Positions 1-7,671 of a DNA stretch of 64,000 nucleotides are shown piece by piece. Position 1 is the stretch's first letter. Every line of letters begins with the position of its first letter. The notes under the pieces are model-generated. The model did no database searches. It was not told where the DNA came from and worked only from the letters and a program-made list of their open reading frames with translations. The position numbers and the translations under genes were made by a program. Source of the stretch: Streptomyces sp. SirexAA-E (GTDB lineage Bacteria > Actinomycetota > Actinomycetes > Streptomycetales > Streptomycetaceae). The stretch is taken from assembly GCF_000177195.2 (NCBI RefSeq), contig NC_015953.1, positions 2,542,001 through 2,606,000 on the forward strand. Direction: 5' to 3'.

Positions 1-670
1 CCTCGTACCGAACGAACGCGGTCTGGACCGGGCGCTGGCGCTCGGTGCCCGCCGGATCGCGGTGTTCGGCTCGGCGACCGAGACGTTCGCCGCCCGCAAC
101 CTCAACCGCACGGTGGACGAGTCGCTGGCCATGTTCGAGCCGGTGGTCGCCCGCGCCACGGCGGAGGGGGTGGGGGTGCGCGGCTATCTGTCGATGTGCT
201 TCGGCGACCCCTGGGAAGGGGCCGTCCCGCTCGGGCAGGTCGTGCGGGTCGCGAAGGCGCTCATGGACCTCGGCTGCGACGAGCTCTCCCTGGGCGACAC
301 GATCGGTGTGGCGACGCCCGGTCAGGTGGTGGCCCTGCTCGCCGCGCTGAACGACGCGGGTGTGCCCACCGCCTCGATCGGGGTGCACTTCCACGACACG
401 TACGGCCAGGCCCTCTCCAACACCCTGGCCGCGCTCCAGCAGGGGGTGACGACGGTGGACGCCTCGGCGGGCGGCCTCGGCGGCTGCCCGTACGCGAAGA
501 GCGCGACCGGAAATCTCGCCACCGAGGATCTCGTGTGGATGCTCGACGGCCTCGGTGTCGACACCGGGGTCGATCTCGGCGCACTCACCGCCACGAGCGT
601 GTGGATGGCCGAACAGCTGGGCCGGCCCAGCCCGTCCCGTACCGTCCGCGCCCTGACTCACAAGGAGTGA
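1..670 (+). CDS. hmgL: hydroxymethylglutaryl-CoA lyase, 5'-truncated by the window edge
   Basis: The open frame enters the window at base 2 and ends at TGA 668-670, so only the C-terminal part of the enzyme (about 220 residues) is present. The family cleaves 3-hydroxy-3-methylglutaryl-CoA to acetoacetate and acetyl-CoA, the last step of leucine breakdown. Visible TIM-barrel motifs are GDTIGVATP, the metal-binding HFHDTYGQA segment and the Cys-containing GLGGCPYAKSATGN loop near the C-terminus. An acyl-CoA dehydrogenase starts 8 bases after the stop, consistent with one catabolic operon. The missing N-terminus would hold the remaining active-site residues. Identity is firm from the motifs; operon membership is inferred from spacing. 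Confidence 0.9.
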   Translation, partial: LVPNERGLDRALALGARRIAVFGSATETFAARNLNRTVDESLAMFEPVVARATAEGVGVRGYLSMCFGDPWEGAVPLGQVVRVAKALMDLGCDELSLGDTIGVATPGQVVALLAALNDAGVPTASIGVHFHDTYGQALSNTLAALQQGVTTVDASAGGLGGCPYAKSATGNLATEDLVWMLDGLGVDTGVDLGALTATSVWMAEQLGRPSPSRTVRALTHKE

Positions 671-677
671 CCCTCCC

Positions 678-1844
678 ATGTCCCTGGACCACCGGCTGAC
701 CGCCGAACACGAGGAACTGCGCCGCACCGTCGAGGAGTTCGCGCACGAGGTGGTCGCCCCGAAGATCGGCGACTTCTACGAGCGCCACGAGTTCCCGTAC
801 GAGATCGTGGCCGAGATGGGCCGCATGGGCCTGTTCGGGCTGCCGTTCCCCGAGGAGTACGGCGGCATGGGCGGGGACTACCTGGCCCTCGGCATCGCCC
901 TGGAGGAGCTGGCCCGCGTCGACTCGTCCGTGGCGATCACCCTGGAGGCCGGTGTCTCGCTGGGTGCCATGCCGGTGTACCGCTTCGGCACCGAGGAGCA
1001 GAAGCGCCGGTGGCTGCCGAGCCTCTGCTCGGGCGAGGCACTCGGCGCGTTCGGGCTGACCGAGCCGGACGGCGGTTCAGACGCGGGCGGCACGCGCACC
1101 ACGGCCGTCCTGGACGAGGCCGCGGGCGAGTGGGTGATCAACGGTTCCAAGTGCTTCATCACCAACTCCGGTACGGACATCACGGAGCTGGTCACGGTCA
1201 CGGCGGTCACCGGCCGCAAGGAGAACGGCGCCCCGCGCATCTCGGCGATCATCGTCCCGTCCGGCACCCCCGGCTTCACGGTCGCCGCCCCCTACTCCAA
1301 GGTCGGGTGGAACGCCTCGGACACCCGGGAGCTGTCCTTCTCGGACGTCCGCGTGCCCGCGGCGAACCTGCTGGGCGAGGAGGGCCGCGGCTACGCGCAG
1401 TTCCTGCGGATCCTGGACGAGGGCCGTATCGCCATCTCGGCGCTGTCCACCGGCCTGGCCCAGGGCTGTGTGGACGAGTCGGTGAAGTACGCCGCGGAGC
1501 GGCACGCGTTCGGGAAGCCGATCGGCGCCAACCAGGCGATCCAGTTCAAGATCGCCGACATGGAGATGCGGGCGCACATGGCCCGGGTCGGCTGGCGGGA
1601 CGCGGCGTCCCGGCTGGTGGCGGGCGAGCCGTTCAAGAAGGAGGCGGCGATCGCCAAGCTGTACTCCTCGACGGTGGCTGTGGACAACGCGCGTGAGGCG
1701 ACGCAGATCCACGGCGGCTACGGCTTCATGAACGAGTACCCGGTGGCCCGGATGTGGCGGGACTCCAAGATCCTGGAGATCGGCGAGGGCACCAGCGAGG
1801 TCCAGCGGATGCTGATCGCCCGGGAGTTGGGCATGAGCGCCTGA
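678..1844 (+). CDS. acdH: acyl-CoA dehydrogenase (branched-chain/short-chain type)
   Basis: A 388-residue FAD-dependent acyl-CoA dehydrogenase of full family length. It introduces the alpha-beta double bond in acyl-CoA thioesters and passes electrons to ETF. The N-terminal helical domain, the middle FAD-binding signature (FGLTEPDGGSDAGG) and the C-terminal HGGYGF/EIGEGTSEVQRM segment are all visible. The EGTSE segment keeps the catalytic Glu of the SCAD/MCAD type, which isovaleryl-CoA dehydrogenases place elsewhere, so a 2-methyl-branched or short-chain substrate is more likely than strict isovaleryl-CoA. ATG 678 follows the HMG-CoA lyase stop by 7 bases. In Streptomyces the gene beside hmgL is called acdH; the symbol rests on that remembered context. 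Confidence 0.85.
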   Translation: MSLDHRLTAEHEELRRTVEEFAHEVVAPKIGDFYERHEFPYEIVAEMGRMGLFGLPFPEEYGGMGGDYLALGIALEELARVDSSVAITLEAGVSLGAMPVYRFGTEEQKRRWLPSLCSGEALGAFGLTEPDGGSDAGGTRTTAVLDEAAGEWVINGSKCFITNSGTDITELVTVTAVTGRKENGAPRISAIIVPSGTPGFTVAAPYSKVGWNASDTRELSFSDVRVPAANLLGEEGRGYAQFLRILDEGRIAISALSTGLAQGCVDESVKYAAERHAFGKPIGANQAIQFKIADMEMRAHMARVGWRDAASRLVAGEPFKKEAAIAKLYSSTVAVDNAREATQIHGGYGFMNEYPVARMWRDSKILEIGEGTSEVQRMLIARELGMSA

Positions 1845-1887
1845 TCCGGTCCCGCGCCGGCTCCGGCCGGGCCCGGGAGTGACCCAT

Positions 1888-1929
1888 GACCGCCCTTGCG
1901 TCGCCTCGCCGACGCAGGGGCGGTCTTTT
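1888..1929 (+). terminator. Rho-independent terminator after the acyl-CoA dehydrogenase
   Basis: Sixteen-base arms (GACCGCCCTTGCGTCG and its complement, one G-T wobble) enclose a short loop and are followed directly by TTTT. This is a textbook intrinsic terminator about 45 bases after the stop, and it closes the hmgL-acdH operon. Confidence 0.85.
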
Positions 1930-1951
1930 CCGGTCACGAGGGTCCGGAATT

Positions 1952-1970
1952 CGTGGTTAGGCTAGCCTTT
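1952..1970. promoter_or_regulatory. IdeR/DmdR-type iron box
   Basis: GGTTAGGCTAGCCTTT contains the core TTAGGCTAGCCT, which matches 11 of 12 bases of the centre of the actinobacterial iron box (TTAGGTTAGGCTAACCTAA). It lies upstream of the siderophore-interacting protein gene and downstream of the hmgL-acdH terminator, as expected for repression by iron-loaded DmdR/IdeR. The match was made by eye. Confidence 0.75.
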
Positions 1971-1999
1971 CTTCCGTCGTTCGCAGCCCCGTCACGACC

Positions 2000-2067
2000 A
2001 CGGGGAACGACTGCGGGAAGCACTGCGGGGAGCGCTGCGGGAACGGCCGCGGGAGCCGCAGGAAGCA
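2000..2067 (+). repeat. short imperfect GC-rich direct repeats in the 5' leader of the ferric reductase gene
   Basis: Four to five imperfect copies of a roughly 14-base unit built on CTGCGGGAAGCA follow one another between the iron box and the start of the next gene. Read as protein they give an Ala/Gly/Thr run, but I see no convincing start or function. They lengthen the 5' leader and may be simple replication-slippage sequence. Confidence 0.45.
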
Positions 2068-2134
2068 CCACGGAAGAGCAGACCGCCCGTGCCCCGCGCC
2101 CGGACACGTTCCGGCTCCTGGAAGGACTCCCCGT

Positions 2135-2980
2135 ATGACGACCGCCCCCGCCCTCGCCCCCTACCGGTTCTTCGATCTGCCGGTCCTGCGGACCCGTCGG
2201 CTGAGCCCGTCCCTCCAGCGGATCACCCTCGGCGGCCCCGGGTTCGACGGTTTCGTCTCGGGCGGCCGGGACCAGAGCGTGTCGTTGTTCCTGCCGCATC
2301 CGGGCCGGAGCGAGGTCGTCGTTCCCGTCGACGAGAACGGCGAGTGGTTTCCCGCCTGGCGGGCCCTGCCCCACGACGTACGGGCGATCATGCGCTCGTA
2401 CACGGTGCGCGCCCAGCGCCGTACGGCGACCGGCACGACGGAGATAGACATCGATTTCGCGCTGCACGGGGACGGCGGGCCCGCCTCTCGCTGGGCCCGG
2501 GACGCGGCACCGGGGCAGCTCCTCAAGGTGCTGGGCCCGACGGGCGAGAACAACAACGGCATCCGCTTCCAGCCGCCCGAGGACACCGACTGGGTGCTGA
2601 TCTGGGCCGACGAGACGGCGCTGCCCGCCGCGTCGGCGGCCCTGGAGTGGCTTCCCGCGGGCACCAGGGCCCGGGTCTGGCTGGAGGTCCCGCACCGCGG
2701 GGACCGGCTGGAGCTCCGCACCGAGGCGGACGTCCGGATCACCTGGCTGGTACGGGACGAGGGCGCCGCACCGGCCGCCGAGGCGGTACGGGCCGCGAAG
2801 CTGCCCGAGGGCACCCCGTACGCCTGGATCGCGGGCGAGGCCTCCGCGGTCAGGACGCTGCGCCGCCACCTCGTCCAGGAGCGGCGGATCGACCGCAGAA
2901 GGGTCACCTTCGTCGGTTACTGGCGGCGCGGGCTCAGTGAGGAGGAGCTGCGCGAGAAGGCCACCAGAGTGGCCGAGTAA
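2135..2980 (+). CDS. siderophore-interacting protein (NAD(P)H-dependent ferric-siderophore reductase)
   Basis: A 281-residue protein of the SIP/ViuB family, which releases iron from ferric siderophores in the cytoplasm by flavin-dependent reduction. The N-terminal FAD-binding half contains IMRSYTVRAQRR (the RSYTVR flavin motif) and the conserved DFALHGDGGPASRWA. The C-terminal half carries the NAD(P)H-binding fold (WADETALPAASAAL), the WIAGEASAVRTLRRHL segment and the terminal GYWRRGLSEEE typical of the family. ATG 2135 gives the standard length. The iron box upstream predicts induction in low iron. No siderophore biosynthesis or transporter gene is adjacent. Confidence 0.92.
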   Translation: MTTAPALAPYRFFDLPVLRTRRLSPSLQRITLGGPGFDGFVSGGRDQSVSLFLPHPGRSEVVVPVDENGEWFPAWRALPHDVRAIMRSYTVRAQRRTATGTTEIDIDFALHGDGGPASRWARDAAPGQLLKVLGPTGENNNGIRFQPPEDTDWVLIWADETALPAASAALEWLPAGTRARVWLEVPHRGDRLELRTEADVRITWLVRDEGAAPAAEAVRAAKLPEGTPYAWIAGEASAVRTLRRHLVQERRIDRRRVTFVGYWRRGLSEEELREKATRVAE

Positions 2981-3074
2981 CACCGCATGGCCGGGCCGTC
3001 GGCCAGTCAGTACCACGTTCAACCAAACCGCCCGGTCGGTTACCGGAGGCTCCCCGGCTGGCAGAATCCCCCGC

Positions 3075-3944
3075 ATGGCGGACATCATCACGCGTGACGG
3101 AACGTGGAGCTTCGACGGAGAAACGGTACGGATCGTCCCCGGCGGCAAGGTGCATCCGGTCCGGCAGGATCTGGGCGAACTCGCCGTCCCGCTGCGTGCG
3201 GTGGCGGGCGTCTCGTTCGAGCCGGACCGCAAGGGGGGCCGGCTGCGGCTGCGGCTGCGATCCGGCGCCTGCCCGGTGCTGCGGGCCGCCGACGGGCGGC
3301 TCAAGGACGCCTCGGACCCCTACCAGCTCGCGGTGGAGAAGGACCGCGCGGGCGTGGCCGAGTACCTGGTCGACGAGATCCGCAACGCCCTGCTGGTCGA
3401 GCAGGTGCCCGACGGGCCGGTGGACCACTTCCTGCTGCCGGGCCCCCAGGTCCCGGTGTCCGGCGGCGGCGGGGACGGCACGGCCTCCTTCGACGGCAGG
3501 ACGGTCCGCCTCGTCTGGAACTGGAAGGCGGAGGAGTCCAAGACCGCGGGCGGCACGGTCTCCCTGCCCCTGTCGGAGGTGACGGGCGTGCGCTGGGTGC
3601 CCGCCATCGGGCTGGAGAACGGCTCCCTGCGCTTCGACCGGGCCGGCGCCGTCTCCCCCGCCCCGGCCAAGTTCGACCCGTACTCCCTGGAGCTGTGGGG
3701 GCTGTCGAAGCGGGAGCACACGGCCGTCCTGGTCGCCGCCGCCGTCCTCGCGCGCATGCCGGCGTCCGGCGGCGCACCGGACCGGGAAGCCGCTCCGGCC
3801 GCCCTTCCGCAGCCCGCCCCGGCGGCCGACGACCACGACGTGCTGCTGCGCCGACTCCGCGAGCTCGGTGAGCTGCACGCGGCGGGCATCCTCACCGACG
3901 AGGAGTTCAGCACCGCCAAACAGGCGGTGCTGAAGCGGCTCTGA
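3075..3944 (+). CDS. DUF4429 protein with C-terminal SHOCT domain
   Basis: A 289-residue protein with no signal peptide or membrane segment. Two related halves are visible: residues about 8-110 (GTWSFDGETVRI...) and about 130-225 (GTASFDGRTVRLVWNW...), each resembling the PH-like DUF4429 repeat, with the shared SFDG.TVR start. After an Ala/Pro-rich linker comes a C-terminal SHOCT motif (LLRRLRELGELHAAGILTDEEFSTAKQAVLKRL region), a short helical oligomerisation module. Family members are common in Streptomyces but their role is unknown. ATG 3075 is chosen because the domain begins at once after it. Confidence 0.85.
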   Translation: MADIITRDGTWSFDGETVRIVPGGKVHPVRQDLGELAVPLRAVAGVSFEPDRKGGRLRLRLRSGACPVLRAADGRLKDASDPYQLAVEKDRAGVAEYLVDEIRNALLVEQVPDGPVDHFLLPGPQVPVSGGGGDGTASFDGRTVRLVWNWKAEESKTAGGTVSLPLSEVTGVRWVPAIGLENGSLRFDRAGAVSPAPAKFDPYSLELWGLSKREHTAVLVAAAVLARMPASGGAPDREAAPAALPQPAPAADDHDVLLRRLRELGELHAAGILTDEEFSTAKQAVLKRL

Positions 3945-3974
3945 ACCCGTTGCGGCACCGGTCAGCTGTGAATC

Positions 3975-3992
3975 CTGCCCGATATCGGGCAG
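3975..3992. terminator. perfect 18-base palindrome after the DUF4429 gene
   Basis: CTGCCCGATATCGGGCAG is a perfect dyad followed by ATTTGTTG, about 30 bases past the DUF4429 stop. It could act as a weak terminator, but with no loop it looks more like a protein-binding operator ahead of the gene at 4033. The half CGATATCGGGCA recurs at 39017-39028. Confidence 0.45.
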
Positions 3993-4032
3993 ATTTGTTG
4001 CGAAAGTCATCCACCCCGAGCAATATCAACGG

Positions 4033-4308
4033 GTGCTCGAACGCCGCTCGTCATATGAGGACCTGATCGATCACCTCGTCCGCTCCACCGCGCTCCAGCG
4101 CGGCGAGGCGGCCCGGGTGGTCCTCGACGTGCTGGCGTACTTCAACGAGACGACCGAGGCCTTCGTCCGCCGCCGCCACCGCGAACTGCAGTCCGGCGGG
4201 CTCGTGAACACGGAGATCTTCGAGCGGATCGCGGCCGAGCTGCCGCACCGCGCGGTGGCGCCGCAGGAGCTCTCGCTCCGCCAGCTGCGCCGCATCGTCT
4301 ACGGCTGA
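4033..4308 (+). CDS. small conserved hypothetical protein upstream of glmS
   Basis: A 91-residue, mostly helical, charged protein (SSYEDLIDHLVRSTALQRGEAARVV at the start, LSLRQLRRIVYG at the end) with no signal, membrane segment or Cys. I do not recognise a domain with certainty. A GTG at 4033 gives a start; its ribosome binding site is weak and the reading begins close to the palindrome at 3975. It ends 59 bases before glmS on the same strand, so the two may be cotranscribed. Confidence 0.7.
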   Translation: MLERRSSYEDLIDHLVRSTALQRGEAARVVLDVLAYFNETTEAFVRRRHRELQSGGLVNTEIFERIAAELPHRAVAPQELSLRQLRRIVYG

Positions 4309-4367
4309 ACGGACCGGGGCAGGCCGGGGCACCGGACTTTTGTACGTCGATGGAGGGCAGAGACTCT

Positions 4368-6197
4368 ATGTGCGGGATCGTCGGATACATCGGGAAGCGT
4401 GACGTGGCACCGCTGCTGCTGGAAGGCCTGCAGCGACTGGAGTACCGGGGCTACGACTCCGCGGGGATCGTCATCACGGGCAAGGCCGCGGCGGGCAGGC
4501 CGGGCACCCTGAAGACGGTCAAGGCCAAGGGCCGGGTCCGTGACCTGGAGGCCAAGGTCCCCAAGCGGTTCGCCGGCACCACCGGCATCGCCCACACCCG
4601 CTGGGCCACCCACGGCGCCCCGAGCGACGAGAACGCGCACCCGCACCTGGACGCCGAGGGCAAGGTCGCCGTCGTCCACAACGGCATCATCGACAACGCC
4701 TCCGAACTGCGCGCCAAGCTGGTCGCCGACGGTGTCGCCTTCCTCTCCGAGACCGACACCGAGGTGCTCGTCCACCTCATCGCCCGGGCGCAGGCCGCGA
4801 CCCTGGAGGAGAAGGTCCGCGAGGCGCTGAAGTCGGTCGAGGGCACCTACGGCATCGCCGTGCTGCACGCCGACTTCAACGACCGCATCGTCGTCGCCCG
4901 CAACGGCTCCCCCGTGGTGCTGGGCATCGGCGAGAAGGAGATGTTCGTCGCCTCCGACGTGGCGGCCCTCGTCGCGCACACCCGCCAGATCGTCACCCTC
5001 GACGACGGCGAGATGGCCACCCTCAAGGCCGACGACTTCCGCACGTACACCACCGAGGGCTCGTCGACGACGGCCACCCCGACCACGGTGGAGTGGGAGG
5101 CCGAGTCGTACGACATGGGCGGCCACGACACCTACATGCACAAGGAGATCTCCGAGCAGGCCGACGCCGTGGACCGTGTGCTGCGCGGCCGCATCGACGA
5201 CCGGTTCTCCACCGTGCACCTGGGCGGCCTCAATCTGGACGCCCGTGAGGCACGCGGGGTGCGCCGCATCAAGATCCTCGGCTGCGGCACCTCGTACCAC
5301 GCGGGTCTGATCGGGGCCGGTCTCATCGAGGAGCTGGCCCGCATCCCCGCGGACGCCGAGCCCGCGTCCGAGTTCCGCTACCGCAACCCGGTGGTGGACC
5401 CGGACACCCTGTACGTCGCCGTCTCGCAGTCCGGGGAGACCTACGACGTGCTGGCCGCCGTCCAGGAGCTCAAGCGCAAGGGCGCACGCGTCCTGGGCGT
5501 CGTCAACGTGGTCGGCTCCGCCATCGCCCGCGAGGCCGACGGCGGCATGTACGTCCACGCGGGCCCCGAGGTCTGCGTCGTCTCCACCAAGTGCTTCACC
5601 AACACCGTCGTCGCCTTCGCGCTGCTCGCCCTGCACCTGGGCCGCATCCGCGACCTGTCGGTGGCCGACGGCAGGCGGATCATCGAGGGCCTGCGCAGGC
5701 TGCCCGACCAGATCGGCGAGATCCTCGCGGCGGAGGACGAGATCAAGAAGCTGGCCGAGGAGTACGCGGGCGCCCAGTCGATGATGTTCATCGGCCGTGT
5801 GCGGGGCTACCCCGTGGCCCTGGAGGCCTCCCTGAAGCTCAAGGAGATCTCGTACATCCACGCCGAGGCCTACCCCGCCTCCGAGCTGAAGCACGGCCCG
5901 CTGGCACTGATCGAGCCGGCCCTCCCCACGGTCGCGATCGTCCCGGACGACGACCTGCTGGAGAAGAACCGTGCCGCGCTGGAGGAGATCAAGGCGCGCA
6001 GCGGCCGCATCCTGGCCGTCGCCCACCGCGAGCAGGAGAAGGCCGACCACACCATCGTCGTGCCGAAGAACGAGAACGAGCTGGACCCGATCCTGATGGG
6101 CATCCCGCTGCAACTGCTGGCCTACCACACGGCGCTGGCCATGGGACGCGACATCGACAAGCCGCGCAACCTGGCGAAGTCCGTCACCGTCGAGTAG
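4368..6197 (+). CDS. glmS: glutamine--fructose-6-phosphate aminotransferase (isomerizing)
   Basis: A 609-residue enzyme of full length that makes glucosamine-6-phosphate from fructose-6-phosphate and glutamine, the entry to cell-wall amino sugars. The start MCGIVGYIG puts the nucleophile Cys at position 2 after Met removal, fixing the start at 4368 rather than the in-frame ATG at 4350. The glutaminase half has HTRWATHG and NG(I)IDN motifs; two SIS sugar-isomerase domains follow (GCGTSYHAG, SQSGETYD), and the C-terminus is NLAKSVTVE. Streptomyces often carries a second glmS, so paralogy is possible. No glmS ribozyme structure was recognised upstream. Confidence 0.96.
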   Translation: MCGIVGYIGKRDVAPLLLEGLQRLEYRGYDSAGIVITGKAAAGRPGTLKTVKAKGRVRDLEAKVPKRFAGTTGIAHTRWATHGAPSDENAHPHLDAEGKVAVVHNGIIDNASELRAKLVADGVAFLSETDTEVLVHLIARAQAATLEEKVREALKSVEGTYGIAVLHADFNDRIVVARNGSPVVLGIGEKEMFVASDVAALVAHTRQIVTLDDGEMATLKADDFRTYTTEGSSTTATPTTVEWEAESYDMGGHDTYMHKEISEQADAVDRVLRGRIDDRFSTVHLGGLNLDAREARGVRRIKILGCGTSYHAGLIGAGLIEELARIPADAEPASEFRYRNPVVDPDTLYVAVSQSGETYDVLAAVQELKRKGARVLGVVNVVGSAIAREADGGMYVHAGPEVCVVSTKCFTNTVVAFALLALHLGRIRDLSVADGRRIIEGLRRLPDQIGEILAAEDEIKKLAEEYAGAQSMMFIGRVRGYPVALEASLKLKEISYIHAEAYPASELKHGPLALIEPALPTVAIVPDDDLLEKNRAALEEIKARSGRILAVAHREQEKADHTIVVPKNENELDPILMGIPLQLLAYHTALAMGRDIDKPRNLAKSVTVE

Positions 6198-6213
6198 CCG
6201 TACCGGGCCTCGC

Positions 6214-6250
6214 GGAAGGGGCGTCCTCCCTGGCGGAGGACGCCCCTTCC
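6214..6250. terminator. strong hairpin between glmS and the convergent usp gene
   Basis: GGAAGGGGCGTCCTCC pairs perfectly with GGAGGACGCCCCTTCC around a 5-base loop, 17 bases after the glmS stop. It sits between two convergent genes and can serve both directions. Confidence 0.85.
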
Positions 6251-6328
6251 GCATACACGCAGGGCGAACCACCCGCTCCGCGCGGGCAGCTGACGGCCCC
6301 TCGGCAGAACCACCGGGGTGGGTACGCG

Positions 6329-6850
6329 TCAGGGGATGACGATGACCGGGCGCTGGGCGCGGCGCGCGAGACGGCCCGCCACCGAACCGAAGAGCCGCCC
6401 CACGAGACCGTGCGTGGAGCCGACGACGATGGCGTCCGCCGAGTACTCCCGGCCGACCTCCTCCAGTTCGTGGCAGATGTCCCCGCCGCGTTCGACGAGC
6501 ACCCACGGCACCTCGGCCAGATAGTCCGCGCACGCCAGCTCCAGGCCGAGGACCTCGGTGCGGTGGTCGGGCACGTCGACGAAGACGGGGGGTTCGCAGC
6601 CCGCCCACACGGTGGTCGGCAGCCGGTTGGCCACATGGACGATGATCAGCCCGGAACTCAGCCTGCACGCCATACCGATGGCATACGCGAGGGCTCGTTC
6701 ACTGGAGGTGGAGCCGTCGAAACCGACCACGACCCCATGCCGGAAGGCGGGATCGCAGGACGGGCGTGACGCTCCGACCGGCTGCGGGTCCGACCAGGGA
6801 TCGGCAACCTGCTTGCGGTCTGCGGGTTCGGGGATTTCGTGACCGGCCAT
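6329..6850 (-). CDS. universal stress protein (UspA family)
   Basis: A 173-residue single-domain Usp protein. The N-terminal VVVGFDGSTSSERALAYA strand-loop and the C-terminal ATP-binding signature GSTHGLVGRLFGSVAGRLA (G-x2-G-x9-G-S/T pattern) are intact, so it should belong to the ATP-binding branch. About 35 residues precede the domain (MAGHEIPEPADRKQ...). ATG at 6850 is used; earlier in-frame starts would extend into the adpA upstream region and are not supported. Such proteins in Streptomyces respond to hypoxia or growth arrest. It is convergent with glmS and divergent from adpA. Confidence 0.85.
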   Translation of the reverse strand: MAGHEIPEPADRKQVADPWSDPQPVGASRPSCDPAFRHGVVVGFDGSTSSERALAYAIGMACRLSSGLIIVHVANRLPTTVWAGCEPPVFVDVPDHRTEVLGLELACADYLAEVPWVLVERGGDICHELEEVGREYSADAIVVGSTHGLVGRLFGSVAGRLARRAQRPVIVIP

Positions 6851-7671
6851 CGGTGTCTCGGCGAAGAGAGTCCTCGTGAGGAGGGAGCGGTGTGAAGGTG
6901 TCAGCGAACGGCGGAGCTGTGTCCGGGAATCATCTTCCCAAGCCCTTACCCCCAAGGGTACGGCGCCACTCCTCCACTGCCCATCCCTCACAAAACGCAT
7001 GCGGCATTGCAGGGAGCATGCCGGAGAAGGCCCCGTATGGCAATGCCGGATGCGTCGTACATCCAGCTCGCCGCCCGGGACGCGGGCCGTTTCCGGCACC
7101 CGCCGGCCGCGCCGCCCGGATCGCGTCGCGACGGCCGAATGCCTCGCGCGCCCCAGAGGCCCGACTGTCACAGCAAGCCATCGGCCGACTGCGCATCGTC
7201 CACCCTGTGGAGACATTACGGTCCATGGCGAGCTCGGGGGCGCACTGAAGCTCGTGCGGTCGAGGGAGGTGCGCCGGTCACATGACTGGATTCCGCGCAC
7301 ACAACCAGCGGTTTTCAGCCAACTTCGTCGACACCCCCATTTCTTGCCGTCATGGCCGACCAACCCACGTGCCACCAGGCAGGAATAGACCGCGCGGTAC
7401 GCTTTGAACCGATGGGGACGGGCCATGATCATCGGGCCCGCTTCCCAGCGGGGCCCGTGAGTGGAACGCTTCGTGATCGAATGCTTCGCGCCAAGTTGCC
7501 TTGTCGACATAGTGGCCGTGGGGGAACGTGTCATGTCGGCAGCGCGGAACGCAGTAGATTCGATCTTGGGTATCGAGGACTGGGGACGCGTGCGAGACCG
7601 AGGGGAAACGTGCAGGTGCGACAGGCCCGTAAGGACCAGGGAGACGCGAACACCGAGGGGGGCTTAGCGTC
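6851..7671. other. long intergenic region upstream of adpA
   Basis: About 820 bases separate the divergent usp and adpA genes. Several short open frames cross it, but none has a good ribosome binding site or protein-like composition. Large, multi-site regulatory regions are known upstream of adpA in Streptomyces, and this is the likely function here. The last 60 bases hold GAGGGGGG as the adpA ribosome binding site. I could not identify an ArpA-type or BldD operator by eye. Confidence 0.6.

Noticed and set aside
1896..2138. 80-residue frame ending at the start of the siderophore-interacting protein
   Set aside because: It translates a repeat tract to Ala/Gly/Thr runs and begins inside the terminator; no ribosome binding site.
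4309..4367. glmS ribozyme/riboswitch
   Set aside because: The leader is under 60 bases and shows no conserved glmS ribozyme core; this class is found in Firmicutes.
4299..6668. 789-residue open frame antisense to glmS
   Set aside because: It is the shadow of the high-GC third-position pattern of glmS; composition is His/Gly/Val-rich with no motif.
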